From: DAOTXK01 sp034435395
GTDB lineage: Bacteria > Chloroflexota > Anaerolineae > Aggregatilineales > Ch27
Length of the DNA: 28,042 nucleotides
Direction of reading: 5' to 3'
Assembly (NCBI GenBank): GCA_034435395.1
Contig: DAOTXK010000297.1
Span: forward strand, 1 to 28,042
In this document: positions 7,248-15,193 of the stretch, in pieces
Position numbering within the stretch: the stretch's first letter is position 1
How the letters are laid out: each line of letters begins with the position of its first letter
Notes under the pieces: model-generated
What the model was told of the DNA's origin: nothing
Seen by the model: the letters and a program-made list of their open reading frames with translations, nothing else
Database searches by the model: none
Position numbers and translations under genes: made by a program

Positions 7248-8375
7248 ATGCGTGTCACTCACCTGGTCAAAGCCAATGGCCTGGCAGGGGTGGAACGCCA
7301 CCTGCTGACCCTCCTGCCCGCCCTGCGGGGCCGCAGCGTGGACGCCGACCTGGTCCTGCTGGCCACGCCGGATAACCCGGCTGCCGCCATGATCGCCGCC
7401 GCCGAGAATGCCGGCATCCCCGTGTACCGGGAGGTACTGCCCCATGCCGTCGCCCCCGGCCTGCTGGCCCGGCTGACGCGCTACTTCCGCCGCCACAAGC
7501 CCGATCTAGTCCACACCCATCTGTTCCATGCCGACGTGTACGGGGTGCTGGCCGCGCGGTGGGCCGGGGTGAGTAAGGTGGTCAGCAGCCGCTACGCGGA
7601 ACGCGCCGCCGCCAGACGGTGGACGACGCGCTGGTTGAACCGCTGGCTGTGGAAGCGCATCGACCACGGGATCGCGGTTAATGCCTGCGCCCGCGATTTC
7701 GCCCTCACCACGGAAGGCATCCGCCCGGAGCACATCACCACCGTCCACTACGGCCTGGCCTCCGACAAGCTGCGGGTGGGCCAGGGGGCGCGGGCCGTGT
7801 TGGGCGCTGAACTGGGCATTCCCTCGCCCGAAGCGCCGTTGATCGGCCTGGCGTGCAGGCTGGACGGGCAGCATGATGAACCGATGTCCACCCTGCAGGC
7901 ATTCTGGCATATCTCGGCGCGCCACCCGGAAGCCCACCTGCTGATCACGGGCGATGGGCCGCTGCGCCAATCCCTGGAACGGCAGGCGCGCGGCTACGGC
8001 CTGGAACAGCAGGTGCATTTTCTCGGCTGGCGCGACGACATGCCCGCCATCATCGCCGTGCTGGATGTGCTCATCGTGTCCGGCGCGCAGGCCGGGGCGG
8101 ACATGGCTCTGCTGGAGGCCATGGCCTTGGGGACGCCGGTCATCGCCAGCGACGCCGATTCCACCCTGGAGATCGTGATCAACGGGGAAACAGGGCTGCT
8201 GATCCCGATGCAACGGGTCGATCTGCTGACCAGCAGCCTGGCGCTGTTGCTGGAGGACGGAGAGCTGCGCCGCCGCATGGCCGCCGCCGCCCGCCAGCGC
8301 CTCGAGTCGAACTTCAGCGTGGACCGCATGGTCGACGAAATCCTGGACGTGTACGAGCAGCTTCTCGCGGGCTGA
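7248..8375 (+). CDS. Glycosyltransferase, GT4 family (GT-B fold)
   Basis: 375 aa. The N-terminal Rossmann half covers about residues 1-175 and begins MRVTHLVKANGLAGVERHL, the usual 'glycine loop plus acceptor domain' opening. The C-terminal donor-binding half has LLITGDGPLR (231-240), HFLGWRDDM (257-265) and LLEAMALGTPVIASD (288-302). In GT4 enzymes an EX7E motif binds the donor sugar. Here the second Glu (Glu290) is present but the first position (282) is Ala, which is unusual and may alter the donor or activity. It stands alone after a terminator but next to the WecA-like and epimerase genes, so a role in an envelope glycan is plausible. Donor and acceptor are unknown. Confidence 0.88.
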   Translation: MRVTHLVKANGLAGVERHLLTLLPALRGRSVDADLVLLATPDNPAAAMIAAAENAGIPVYREVLPHAVAPGLLARLTRYFRRHKPDLVHTHLFHADVYGVLAARWAGVSKVVSSRYAERAAARRWTTRWLNRWLWKRIDHGIAVNACARDFALTTEGIRPEHITTVHYGLASDKLRVGQGARAVLGAELGIPSPEAPLIGLACRLDGQHDEPMSTLQAFWHISARHPEAHLLITGDGPLRQSLERQARGYGLEQQVHFLGWRDDMPAIIAVLDVLIVSGAQAGADMALLEAMALGTPVIASDADSTLEIVINGETGLLIPMQRVDLLTSSLALLLEDGELRRRMAAAARQRLESNFSVDRMVDEILDVYEQLLAG

Positions 8376-8423
8376 TCGTCAGGCGGCCAGCAGGCGGGGT
8401 CGTTGGGCGTTGGCAGCAGGCAC

Positions 8424-8654
8424 CTAGGCCGGCTCGGTCATGCCCCGCAGCAGCAGCGCCACCCCAAACACCAGCAGCGGGATGCCGATGAGGCCGCCGA
8501 TCACGGTCATGGTCAGCGCCACGCCGATGCCCACGCACGCCACGCCGATCCCGATGGTGAGCCACCGCCCGGCTGCCTGTTGAACGGACGCCGTCAGCCG
8601 CTCCAACGCGCGATAAACCCGCCGCACCACGGCCATCACTCCCTCACGTGGCAT
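8424..8654 (-). CDS. Small two-helix membrane protein, unknown function
   Basis: About 76 aa from an ATG at 8654; alternatives are ATG 8636 (a GAGGGAG lies just upstream) and TTG 8687. A short amphipathic N-terminus with Arg residues is followed by two hydrophobic segments ('WLTIGIGVACVGIGVALTM' and 'IGGLIGIPLLVFGVALLL') and a short polar tail. No family was recognised. It lies just downstream of the RluD-type gene on the same strand, about 50 bp away, and is probably co-transcribed with it. It converges on the GT4 gene. Confidence 0.6.
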   Translation of the reverse strand: MPREGVMAVVRRVYRALERLTASVQQAAGRWLTIGIGVACVGIGVALTMTVIGGLIGIPLLVFGVALLLRGMTEPA

Positions 8655-8705
8655 ACCCGCCCGGTTTTCGACCAACCAGCCCCCCAACGATGATAACGCC
8701 GGTCC

Positions 8706-9623
8706 CTAGCGCGGCAGCTTGTCCAGGATGTTTTGCAACCCGGCCGGCAGCGGGGCGGAGAAGGTGAGCGGCTGGCCGGTGCTGGGCGACTGCACCGTCA
8801 GCTCAGCGGCGTGCAGGAAGTGCCGCTTGAGCCGGATACGCTGCTTCCGGTAGCCGTAGGTGGTATCCCCGACCACCGGATGGCCGATGAACGCCAGGTG
8901 CACGCGGATCTGGTGCGTGCGACCGGTGAGCGGGTGCACCTCCAGCAGGGCGTGATCGGCATAATATTCCAGCACGCGGAATTCGGTGATTGCTTCGCGG
9001 CCCTCGCGCCTCACCGCCATCCGTTTGCGCTGGCGGGGGTCGCGTCCGATAGGCGCTTCGATGCGCCCGGTGGCGCTGTCCGGGTTGCCCTCCACCAGCG
9101 CCAGGTAGCGTTTGTGGATCGCTCGCGACTCAAACTGCTCGGCCAGGGCGCGGTGGGCCTGGGGTGTCCTGGCGACCACGATCACGCCGGAGGTATCCTT
9201 GTCCAGCCGGTGGACGATGCCTGCCCGATGCTGGTCGCCAACCTGGGCCAGCTCCGGCCAGCGGTAGAGCACGGCGTTGACCAGCGTGCCGGTGTCATTG
9301 CCATAAGCGGGATGAACCACCATCCCGGCGGGCTTGTCGATGGCGATCAGGTCGTCGTCCTCGTAGAGCACGGTGAGCAGGATGTTCTCCGGGAGGACTT
9401 CGCTGATCTCCGGCGGCGGCAGGTAGACGGCGATCACCTCGCCGCCCTCGATGCGGTAGGAGGGCTTGCTGAGGTGGCCGTTGACCGTGATCCGGCCATC
9501 CTTGATCAGCGTCTGGATGTGGGTGCGGGACAGGTCTTCCAGCTCATCAGCGATCAGCCTGTCCAGCCGCTCGCCCGCCGCCTCGGCAATCAGGATGATA
9601 TCCGGTTCCTGGGCTTCGGTCAT
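8706..9623 (-). CDS. rluD: RluA/RluD-family 23S rRNA pseudouridine synthase
   Basis: Isomerises uridines of RNA to pseudouridine. An S4 RNA-binding domain covers residues ~17-70 (ERLDRLIADEL... IKDGRITVNG). The catalytic domain carries the RluA-family motif HRLDKDTSG (138-146) with Asp141 as nucleophile, plus 'PLTGRTHQIRVHL' (231-243). The length of 305 aa is normal for RluD. RluD in E. coli modifies helix 69 of 23S rRNA; assigning that exact target here is an inference, since RluA-family members differ in target. The start is ATG at 9623. A TTGCGA-18-TATGCT promoter lies just upstream. Confidence 0.92.
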   Translation of the reverse strand: MTEAQEPDIILIAEAAGERLDRLIADELEDLSRTHIQTLIKDGRITVNGHLSKPSYRIEGGEVIAVYLPPPEISEVLPENILLTVLYEDDDLIAIDKPAGMVVHPAYGNDTGTLVNAVLYRWPELAQVGDQHRAGIVHRLDKDTSGVIVVARTPQAHRALAEQFESRAIHKRYLALVEGNPDSATGRIEAPIGRDPRQRKRMAVRREGREAITEFRVLEYYADHALLEVHPLTGRTHQIRVHLAFIGHPVVGDTTYGYRKQRIRLKRHFLHAAELTVQSPSTGQPLTFSAPLPAGLQNILDKLPR

Positions 9624-9658
9624 GGGATCGGCTTCCCCGGTCGGTCCATATCAGGCCC

Positions 9659-9688
9659 AGCATACCCCGATCTTCAACCGTGTCGCAA
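9659..9688 (-). promoter_or_regulatory. Possible promoter for the RluD-type gene
   Basis: On the minus strand TTGCGA (9683-9688), an 18-nt spacer and TATGCT (9659-9664) precede the ATG at 9623 by about 36 nt. The same hexamer pair and spacing recur before the neighbouring methyltransferase gene. Confidence 0.4.
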
Positions 9689-9734
9689 GATGAGGCACCC
9701 AGAGCCTGTCCGGGATAACATCCGCGCGTCGACG

Positions 9735-10574
9735 TTAGTCAGCTTTTTCCGCCTCGAGGTAAGCCATGGGGATGGTCAGCGCCAGCTCGCCGCGTTCGGC
9801 GGCCAGCCGGTTCAGGCCATCCTCGATCCGGTGGAATAAGACGGCGGCGTCCACGTCCGGTGGCAGCCATTCGCGCCACGCTTCCATAAACGCCAGCCGG
9901 GTGAAGGCGTGCCGCAGGAAGGCGCTGCCATCCAGGTAGCGCATGGTGAACGTCCGCTCGTGCACCTGGCGCACAGCGAACCCGGCTGCTTCCAGTTCAG
10001 CACAGGCCGCGTCGACGGTGACGCGATGACGGATGTGCGCCTCCAGCGCCGGCAGCAGATCGGCCCGGTCGCAATCACGCAGGACCTGGGCATAAACGGT
10101 GTAAAATTCCTCCATGTGGCCGCGCAGATTGGTGGTGAGCACCAGCCGCGCCCCGATCCGGGACACGCGGACGCATTCTTGCAGGACGAGCGCCGGGTCC
10201 TGGAAGTTGTTGATCCCCAGGTTGGAGACGATCAGGTCAAACGTGCCCGCCGGGAACGGGATGCGCCCGCCGTCGCCGTGGACCAGCCGGGTGTTGGACA
10301 CCCCCCAGACAGCGATCTTCTGGCGCGCCCGCTGGAGCGCCACCCGCCAGCCATCCAGGCCATACGCCATGCAGGAACGCCCCAACCGCTGCGCCAGCTC
10401 CAGCAGGGGGAAGCCCGCCCCGCAGCCCAGATCGAGCACCCGCAGGCCGGGCTGGAGCGGGACATGTTCCAGCAGCATTGCCCCGAACATGGCGGACCAC
10501 AGCGGCACTTCGTCGAATACGGCCACGCAGTCCGGGCTGTTCCAATCGACCAACGGTCCCAGGTACTCGGTCAT
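9735..10574 (-). CDS. Class I SAM-dependent methyltransferase, substrate unknown
   Basis: 279 aa. The Rossmann-fold SAM-binding motif I is VLDLGCGAGFPLLELA (46-61). It is followed by an acidic strand end (YGLDGW, 71-76), HGDGGRIPFPAGTFDLIVSN (motifs II-IV) and a typical UbiE/Methyltransf_11-like middle. The C-terminal ~100 residues, with many aromatic and acidic positions, probably shape the substrate pocket, but no family-level substrate signature was recognised. The start is ATG 10574 with a GAGGGAG site just upstream and a TTGCGG-18-TATGCT promoter. It is divergent from the luciferase-like gene. Confidence 0.85.
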   Translation of the reverse strand: MTEYLGPLVDWNSPDCVAVFDEVPLWSAMFGAMLLEHVPLQPGLRVLDLGCGAGFPLLELAQRLGRSCMAYGLDGWRVALQRARQKIAVWGVSNTRLVHGDGGRIPFPAGTFDLIVSNLGINNFQDPALVLQECVRVSRIGARLVLTTNLRGHMEEFYTVYAQVLRDCDRADLLPALEAHIRHRVTVDAACAELEAAGFAVRQVHERTFTMRYLDGSAFLRHAFTRLAFMEAWREWLPPDVDAAVLFHRIEDGLNRLAAERGELALTIPMAYLEAEKAD

Positions 10575-10624
10575 GGCTCCCTCGCCCGTCCGGTGAGGAT
10601 ATACACACCTTGTGACGGCGGCCT

Positions 10625-10654
10625 AGCATACCCGGACCGGCGGCCAGTCCGCAA
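10625..10654 (-). promoter_or_regulatory. Possible promoter for the methyltransferase gene
   Basis: On the minus strand TTGCGG (10649-10654), an 18-nt spacer and TATGCT (10625-10630) give a leader of about 45 nt before ATG 10574. The -10 and spacing match the neighbouring rluD promoter candidate. Confidence 0.4.
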
Positions 10655-10770
10655 CAGGCCGTCAGCCTGGTCCGCGGGGTTCGACGCCACATGGCCCAGG
10701 GCATCAGGCGAAAGGACGTATACTCAGGATACGGCCAGGAAGAACGGGCAGGGGATAAGCGAGGTTACGC

Positions 10771-11595
10771 ATGAAATACGGTTTTGTGTTTCCCCAAGGA
10801 GACGTGCATACCGCCCTGGCGTGCGCCCAGGAGGCGGAGGCGGCGGGTTGGGACGGCTTTTTCGTCTGGGAGGCGGTGTGGAGCACCGACGCCTGGGTGT
10901 TGCTGGGAGCCATAGCCGCGCGTACCACCCGCATCCGCCTGGGCACCATGCTCACGCCGATCTCCCGCATGCGGCCGTGGAAGCTTGCCAGTGAGACGGC
11001 GACGCTCGACAACCTGTCCCGTGGGCGTCTGATTCTGTCCGTCGGGCTGGGGGCAGTGGACACCGGCTTCGAAGCGTTCGGCGAGGTGACGGACCGCCAG
11101 ACCCGCGCCGAGCTTCTCGATGAGGGGATGGACATCCTGACGGGCCTGTGGGGCGGACAGCCCTTCACCTACCAGGGCAAACATTACCAGATCAGGGAGC
11201 TGAAGTTTCCTCACCCGCCCCCGCCGCCCGTGCAGTCGCCCCGCATCCCCATCTGGGTGGTCGGAGCCTGGCCGCGCCAGCGATCGATGCGGCGGGCGCT
11301 CCGCTGGGACGGACTGCTGCCGGCCAAGTTGAACGACCAGGGGAAGTTCGAGGCGCTTACGCCGGATGACATCCGGGACATGAAGGCTTACATCGACCAG
11401 AATCGCCCGCTGACCACACCCTTCGACATCGTGGTCGAGGGCACGACGCCGGGCGACGATCCCAAAGGAGCTGCCGCCGAGGTGCGTCGCTGGGGGGAGG
11501 CCGGGGCGACCTGGTGGATCGAGGCGATGTGGGATATGCCCGACGCCGACCGGACCCTGGCCCGCATCCGGCAGGGGCCGCCGCGCGTCGACTGA
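10771..11595 (+). CDS. LLM-class (luciferase-like) flavin-dependent oxidoreductase
   Basis: 274 aa with the TIM-barrel luciferase-like pattern. The N-terminal 'MKYGFVFPQGD' strand is followed by 'AEAAGWDGFFVWE' (22-34), 'RIRLGTMLTPI' (54-64), 'LSRGRLILSVGLG' (83-95) and the 'GKHYQI.EL' region. LLM enzymes use reduced FMN or coenzyme F420; the sequence does not decide which. At 274 aa it is shorter than long-chain alkane-type members (~350-450) and fits the F420/FMN short group. A TATACT sequence at 10719-10724 could be the -10, but no -35 is visible. ATG 10771 has a GAGG site. Substrate unknown. Confidence 0.88.
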   Translation: MKYGFVFPQGDVHTALACAQEAEAAGWDGFFVWEAVWSTDAWVLLGAIAARTTRIRLGTMLTPISRMRPWKLASETATLDNLSRGRLILSVGLGAVDTGFEAFGEVTDRQTRAELLDEGMDILTGLWGGQPFTYQGKHYQIRELKFPHPPPPPVQSPRIPIWVVGAWPRQRSMRRALRWDGLLPAKLNDQGKFEALTPDDIRDMKAYIDQNRPLTTPFDIVVEGTTPGDDPKGAAAEVRRWGEAGATWWIEAMWDMPDADRTLARIRQGPPRVD

Positions 11596-11606
11596 TCCAG
11601 CCTGGC

Positions 11607-11650
11607 ACGGGCAGGCGATGCGTCCCCTCAGCGGGAAGCGGCCTGCCCGT
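11607..11650. terminator. Hairpin between convergent genes, possible terminator
   Basis: ACGGGCAGGC (11607-11616) is an exact inverted repeat of GCCTGCCCGT (11641-11650), with a 24-nt loop. It lies between the convergent luciferase-like gene and the minus-strand membrane gene. No T-run follows on either strand, so intrinsic termination is uncertain. Confidence 0.35.
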
Positions 11651-11725
11651 CGGCTCAGGCGAGCATACCGGGCCGGCCCTGCTCCCCGCTGAAGCTCGTA
11701 ACCAGGAGGCCGCCCTCAGGCTGGC

Positions 11726-12814
11726 CTATTCCAGGTTGACGTATTCCAGCTCCATGCTCATCTGGGCCGGAATCGAGTCCGGTGTGGCAGAGGGTCTGGG
11801 GGCGGCGTTGGCGCTGCGGGAGGCGCTGCCGTTGCCGGGCGTCCCGATGGTGCGCGTGGTGCTGGCCCGCCCATTGGCATTTGACGGCGATGCCTGGTAC
11901 GCGGCCGGGCGGCTGTCACGGATGGTCGGCGTATAACTCCGGCGCGGCGTCTCCAGCGGCGTCGCCGGTCGCTCCGGAAGGGATGACTGGGACAACGCCT
12001 CTTCGCGCCGGGGGGCTGCCGGGCTTTGATATCCCCGTCCGGCCCCCTGGCCGAAGAAGCCCCGCTGCGAGTCGTAGGAACGGCGGGTATCCGGATAGTC
12101 GGCGGCGCGGGCGTAATACGACGAAGACTCCACTGCTGCGCTGCGGACCTCGCTGTGATCCGGCAGGGCGCTGGCGGAACCCGGCCCAGGCACCGTGCGC
12201 GCGACTTCCCGCCCCTGCGGGGACTGGCGGCGACCGCCGAAGACCGGGCGCGCCCGGCCTTCGACCACCTTACCCGCCTCCTTCTCGGCGGTGGTGAAGA
12301 TGTGATCCCCGGCGAAGGCGAAGGTGCCGATGATCAGGATGCGCGTCAGCCAGACCAGCAGGGCGATGAAGATCGGGCCGTAGTGCAGGATATCCGCCCG
12401 ATTGAGGATTTCGTTGCCCAGCCCGGGGTTGGCGGACAGCGCGCTACCCACCGCCCACCACGTCATGAGGGCGTTCATACCCGCGCCCAGGAACCATGCC
12501 CCGGTCAACAGCCAGATCTCTTTCGGCTCCTTACGCCCGGTCTCCGGCGTGAACAGCCGCGACAGCCCGGCGAAGTCGATGCCGCAGAAAGCGATGGCCA
12601 GCACGGTGGCCCAGGTGGCCACGCCCAGCGCCTCGCGGTCGCCGAACAGGCTGTCCAGGGCGAATTCGGTGGTGGCGAAATTGAACAACTCAAACGCCAC
12701 CAGCGCCGCCAGCAGAATCAAACCGAACCACAGGCCGCGCCCGTGCAGCCGTCTCCGCAACCGGTCGATGCCGGTGAATAGCTGATAGTTGGGTTGGAAC
12801 GTCGTTGTCGCCAT
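11726..12814 (-). CDS. Four-helix membrane protein with long disordered tail; candidate SOS-regulated gene
   Basis: 362 aa, no recognised family. Hydrophobic helices lie at about residues 28-46, 64-85, 100-122 and 146-168. The remaining ~190 residues are low-complexity, rich in Ser, Pro, Arg, Ala and Tyr and without predicted structure, which looks like a flexible tail. The start is ATG 12814 with AGAAGGAG 8 nt upstream. Transcription should begin from a near-consensus promoter (TTGACA-17-TATGAT, 12869-12897). Two GAAC-N4-GTTC palindromes lie in the spacer and just downstream of the expected start, so LexA-type repression is likely. A membrane protein induced on DNA damage could act in division arrest or envelope stress, but that is inference from regulation only. 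Confidence 0.8.
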   Translation of the reverse strand: MATTTFQPNYQLFTGIDRLRRRLHGRGLWFGLILLAALVAFELFNFATTEFALDSLFGDREALGVATWATVLAIAFCGIDFAGLSRLFTPETGRKEPKEIWLLTGAWFLGAGMNALMTWWAVGSALSANPGLGNEILNRADILHYGPIFIALLVWLTRILIIGTFAFAGDHIFTTAEKEAGKVVEGRARPVFGGRRQSPQGREVARTVPGPGSASALPDHSEVRSAAVESSSYYARAADYPDTRRSYDSQRGFFGQGAGRGYQSPAAPRREEALSQSSLPERPATPLETPRRSYTPTIRDSRPAAYQASPSNANGRASTTRTIGTPGNGSASRSANAAPRPSATPDSIPAQMSMELEYVNLE

Positions 12815-12838
12815 GGACCGCGCTCCTTCTCCGATGCA

Positions 12839-12850
12839 GAACCTTTGTTC
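12839..12850 (-). promoter_or_regulatory. Second LexA-type operator (downstream site)
   Basis: GAAC-N4-GTTC with perfect five-base arms (AGAAC/GTTCT, 12838-12851), about +12 to +23 relative to the expected transcription start. It is centred 41 bp from the upstream site, close to four helical turns. Confidence 0.55.
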
Positions 12851-12868
12851 TATTCCGTGTCTGTCCCT

Positions 12869-12897
12869 ATCATAGATCGGAACACATGTTCTGTCAA
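12869..12897 (-). promoter_or_regulatory. Near-consensus sigma-70 promoter of the membrane-protein gene
   Basis: On the minus strand TTGACA (12892-12897, perfect -35), a 17-nt spacer and TATGAT (12869-12874, five of six) occur. It is the strongest promoter seen in the window. Start of transcription is expected near 12862, giving a leader of about 48 nt. Confidence 0.85.
12880..12891 (-). promoter_or_regulatory. LexA-type operator within the promoter spacer
   Basis: GAAC-N4-GTTC lies exactly between the -35 and -10. Read on the minus strand, AGAACATGTGTTCC agrees with the published Bacillus LexA/DinR consensus CGAACRNRYGTTYC at all positions except the first. A bound repressor here would block RNA polymerase. 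Confidence 0.65.
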
Positions 12898-12956
12898 CAA
12901 AAAGGGGAGAGCAGAAGGTTAGACTTCGGTTTGCTTTTATCGGGGAGCGGTGGACT

Positions 12957-13508
12957 TCATCCGGGGGCGACCGAGGAAGGTCCGTCTTCTGATGACCGGC
13001 TGTCCGGCAGCCCCTGATCCCCGGCCGGAAGGGTCAGTTTGGCGCGGCGGTCCGCCCACCACATCAGGATCAGCAAGGCGAACACGCCGACCACAATGCT
13101 GCTGTCGGCGATGTTAAACACCGGCCAGAATTTAACATCAAAAAAATCGACCACGTAACCCAACCGCACCCGGTCAATCAGGTTACCGACGGCCCCACCC
13201 AGCTGCAACCCCAGCGCGACCCGCACCAGCCAGGCCCGCTCCGGCAACTGGCGGTAGAAATAGATGATCACCCCGACCACGACCAGGGCGATGATCATCA
13301 ACAGCGTGCCCCCGCCGGGCAGGATGCCGAAAACCGCGCCGGTATTTCTCACATGGTGGATGGTGAAGTAGGGACGGAGGGCCTCAATGGGCATCCATTC
13401 CTCGTAGGGTTCGAGGTTGGCGACCACCAGCGTCTTTGTCAACTGGTCGGCGACGATCACGGTCAGTGCCACGGCCAGCAACATCAACCATTTTATCAAA
13501 CGCATCAC
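12957..13508 (-). CDS. lspA: Lipoprotein signal peptidase (signal peptidase II)
   Basis: Cleaves the signal peptide of lipid-modified prolipoproteins in the cytoplasmic membrane. The aspartic protease residues fall in the expected motifs: GNLIDR (108-113), GYVVDFF (117-123, catalytic Asp121) and VFNIADS (130-136, catalytic Asp135). VRNTGAVFG (53-61) is the conserved N-terminal block. Four membrane helices are visible. At 183 aa it has a ~25-residue polar C-terminal extension. GTG 13508 has CGGAG 7 nt upstream; ATG 13505 is the alternative. It starts just after the TraR/DksA gene stop, so the two are co-transcribed. The window's own lipoprotein at 1-637 is a plausible substrate. Confidence 0.95.
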   Translation of the reverse strand: MMRLIKWLMLLAVALTVIVADQLTKTLVVANLEPYEEWMPIEALRPYFTIHHVRNTGAVFGILPGGGTLLMIIALVVVGVIIYFYRQLPERAWLVRVALGLQLGGAVGNLIDRVRLGYVVDFFDVKFWPVFNIADSSIVVGVFALLILMWWADRRAKLTLPAGDQGLPDSRSSEDGPSSVAPG

Positions 13509-13511
13509 GGA

Positions 13512-13862
13512 TCAGCTCCGGCGATAGTCGCGGGCCTCGGCGCAATCCAGGCACAGCGGCGTATATGGGATGGCTTCCAGGCGAGCGAGATCGATCGGCG
13601 CGCCACAGCGCTCGCAAATGCCATACGTGCCATTTTCCAGCTTCGTCAGGGCATCCTCGACCAAACGCAATCGACGTTCGCAATCGGTGCGGAGGGCCAG
13701 GTCCTTGGCCTGGTCAAAGGCCTGCGTGGCGTCGTCCGCCTGATGGTTGGTATACCCGGTGCCGTCGAGCGCCAGCGTGTCCTTCAGACCCTCAACTTTG
13801 ACCCGCAGCTCTTCGCGCATGCGGTGGAGTACCGGCTTCAGCTCTTGAGTCGTTTTTATCAT
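13512..13862 (-). CDS. TraR/DksA-family C4 zinc-finger protein
   Basis: 116 aa from ATG 13862 (GGGAG 8 nt upstream). An N-terminal coiled-coil-like helical region (residues 1-75, rich in Glu/Arg/Leu) is followed by a zinc finger with Cys83, Cys86, Cys104 and Cys107 (CERCG...CLDC). Proteins of this family bind the RNA polymerase secondary channel and modulate initiation, but many short members are uncharacterised. It is shorter than E. coli DksA (151 aa) and nearer to TraR/YteA-type proteins. It lies between larC and lspA on the same strand and is coupled tightly to lspA. Confidence 0.85.
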   Translation of the reverse strand: MIKTTQELKPVLHRMREELRVKVEGLKDTLALDGTGYTNHQADDATQAFDQAKDLALRTDCERRLRLVEDALTKLENGTYGICERCGAPIDLARLEAIPYTPLCLDCAEARDYRRS

Positions 13863-13978
13863 CGCCTCCACTCCCAGTACCAGGTATGAACAAACCGTTA
13901 TAAGCGCGCATTGTATCGGATGCCCCGGCGAGTCACAACTGCCCGCCAGGCAAACCGGGCGGCCCCATCCCGGCACAC

Positions 13979-15193
13979 CTACCGGCCAGGGTCGAGCGGC
14001 CCCTGGGCTGAGGGCAGGAACTGCCGGGTGGCCTCCACGGCGGCCAGCCAGACTTCCCGCACGCTGACGCCGTGTTCGGCGGCCCGCGCGGCGCAGTCGT
14101 CATGCTCCGGCGAGCATTTGTGCATCCCGCCGCCCAGATCAGCCACCTTGACCCGCACCCTGCCGAAGGGCGTCTCCACGGTGCGCCCGTCGCGCGGCAA
14201 GGCCCATCGCTCGACCTGCCACTCGCGGATGCCGAGGGTGGTGGTCTGGCGGAAGAGCAGCGCCCGCAGGTCGGCGGCTTTATCCGGGCGGCATAGCACC
14301 TCCACCACCACCGCCGGTCGGCCCTTCTTCATGTGGATGGGCGTCAGCCATACGTCAAGCGCCCCCGCCGCCAGTGCCGCCTCCATCAGTGGCCCGTACC
14401 ATTCGGGGACCATGTCATCCAGGTTGCAGGCCAGCACGGTCAGGGTTTCCGCTTCAGCGGCGACCGGCGTCGCGGCAGCTTCCCCGATCACCAGACGCAG
14501 CATGTTGGGACGGTCCGGCCAATCCCTGGTCCCCGCCCCGTAGCCGACTCGCGTCACCCGCAGGCGCGGCATCAGCCCGAAGGAGTCAGCTAGGCCGGTG
14601 ATCAGGGCCGCGCCGGTGGGCGTCACCGTCTCGCCCGCCAGGTCCACGCCAACCACGGGAACGCCCGTCAACAACGCAACCACCGCCGGGGGCGGCACTG
14701 GATAAAGGCCATGGGCGACCGGGATCGTCCCGTGCGACCAGGGCAGCGGCGCGGAGACCAGGCGCTCCACGCCCAGCGCGTCCAGCCCGGCGACGACGCC
14801 CGCAATGTCCACCACCGTATCCACCGCGCCAACCTCGTGGAAGTGCACCGCCTCCACCGGCACGCCATGGGCTTTCGCCTCGGCCTCGGCCAGGGCCGTC
14901 ACGATGTTCACCGCCCGCGACCGCACGGTGGCCGGTAACGCCGCCCCTTCCAGGAGACGGATCAGGTCGGCAGCGTGGCGGAGCGGCTGCGCCTCCGGCG
15001 CGCGCACGTCGACGTGCGTCCCGGCCAGGCCGTGCTGGCGGACCGGCGTCGCCTGGACCGTCACACCCTCCAGCCCCAACGCCTCAACGACGGCCTGTAG
15101 CGCTTCCAGCGGCCAGCCCGCGTCAACCAGCGCGCCCAGCAGCATATCCCCGCTGGCCCCGGCGAACGGGTCAAGATAGGCGATCCGCGTCAT
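13979..15193 (-). CDS. larC: Nickel-pincer cofactor biosynthesis protein LarC (nickel insertion, CTP-dependent)
   Basis: 404 aa. LarC inserts nickel into the pyridinium-dithiocarboxylate precursor in a CTP-dependent step to finish the nickel-pincer nucleotide cofactor. Recognisable blocks are YLDPFAGASGDM (6-17), VHFHEVGAVDTVVDI (116-130), TPTGAAL (191-197) and the C-terminal 'DDMVPE' and 'HMKKGRP' stretches. In lactobacilli the gene is split into larC1/larC2 joined by programmed frameshifting; here it is one uninterrupted frame. Its ATG overlaps the larB stop as ATGA (15190-15193), so translation is coupled. No larA-type racemase is adjacent. Confidence 0.93.
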   Translation of the reverse strand: MTRIAYLDPFAGASGDMLLGALVDAGWPLEALQAVVEALGLEGVTVQATPVRQHGLAGTHVDVRAPEAQPLRHAADLIRLLEGAALPATVRSRAVNIVTALAEAEAKAHGVPVEAVHFHEVGAVDTVVDIAGVVAGLDALGVERLVSAPLPWSHGTIPVAHGLYPVPPPAVVALLTGVPVVGVDLAGETVTPTGAALITGLADSFGLMPRLRVTRVGYGAGTRDWPDRPNMLRLVIGEAAATPVAAEAETLTVLACNLDDMVPEWYGPLMEAALAAGALDVWLTPIHMKKGRPAVVVEVLCRPDKAADLRALLFRQTTTLGIREWQVERWALPRDGRTVETPFGRVRVKVADLGGGMHKCSPEHDDCAARAAEHGVSVREVWLAAVEATRQFLPSAQGPLDPGR

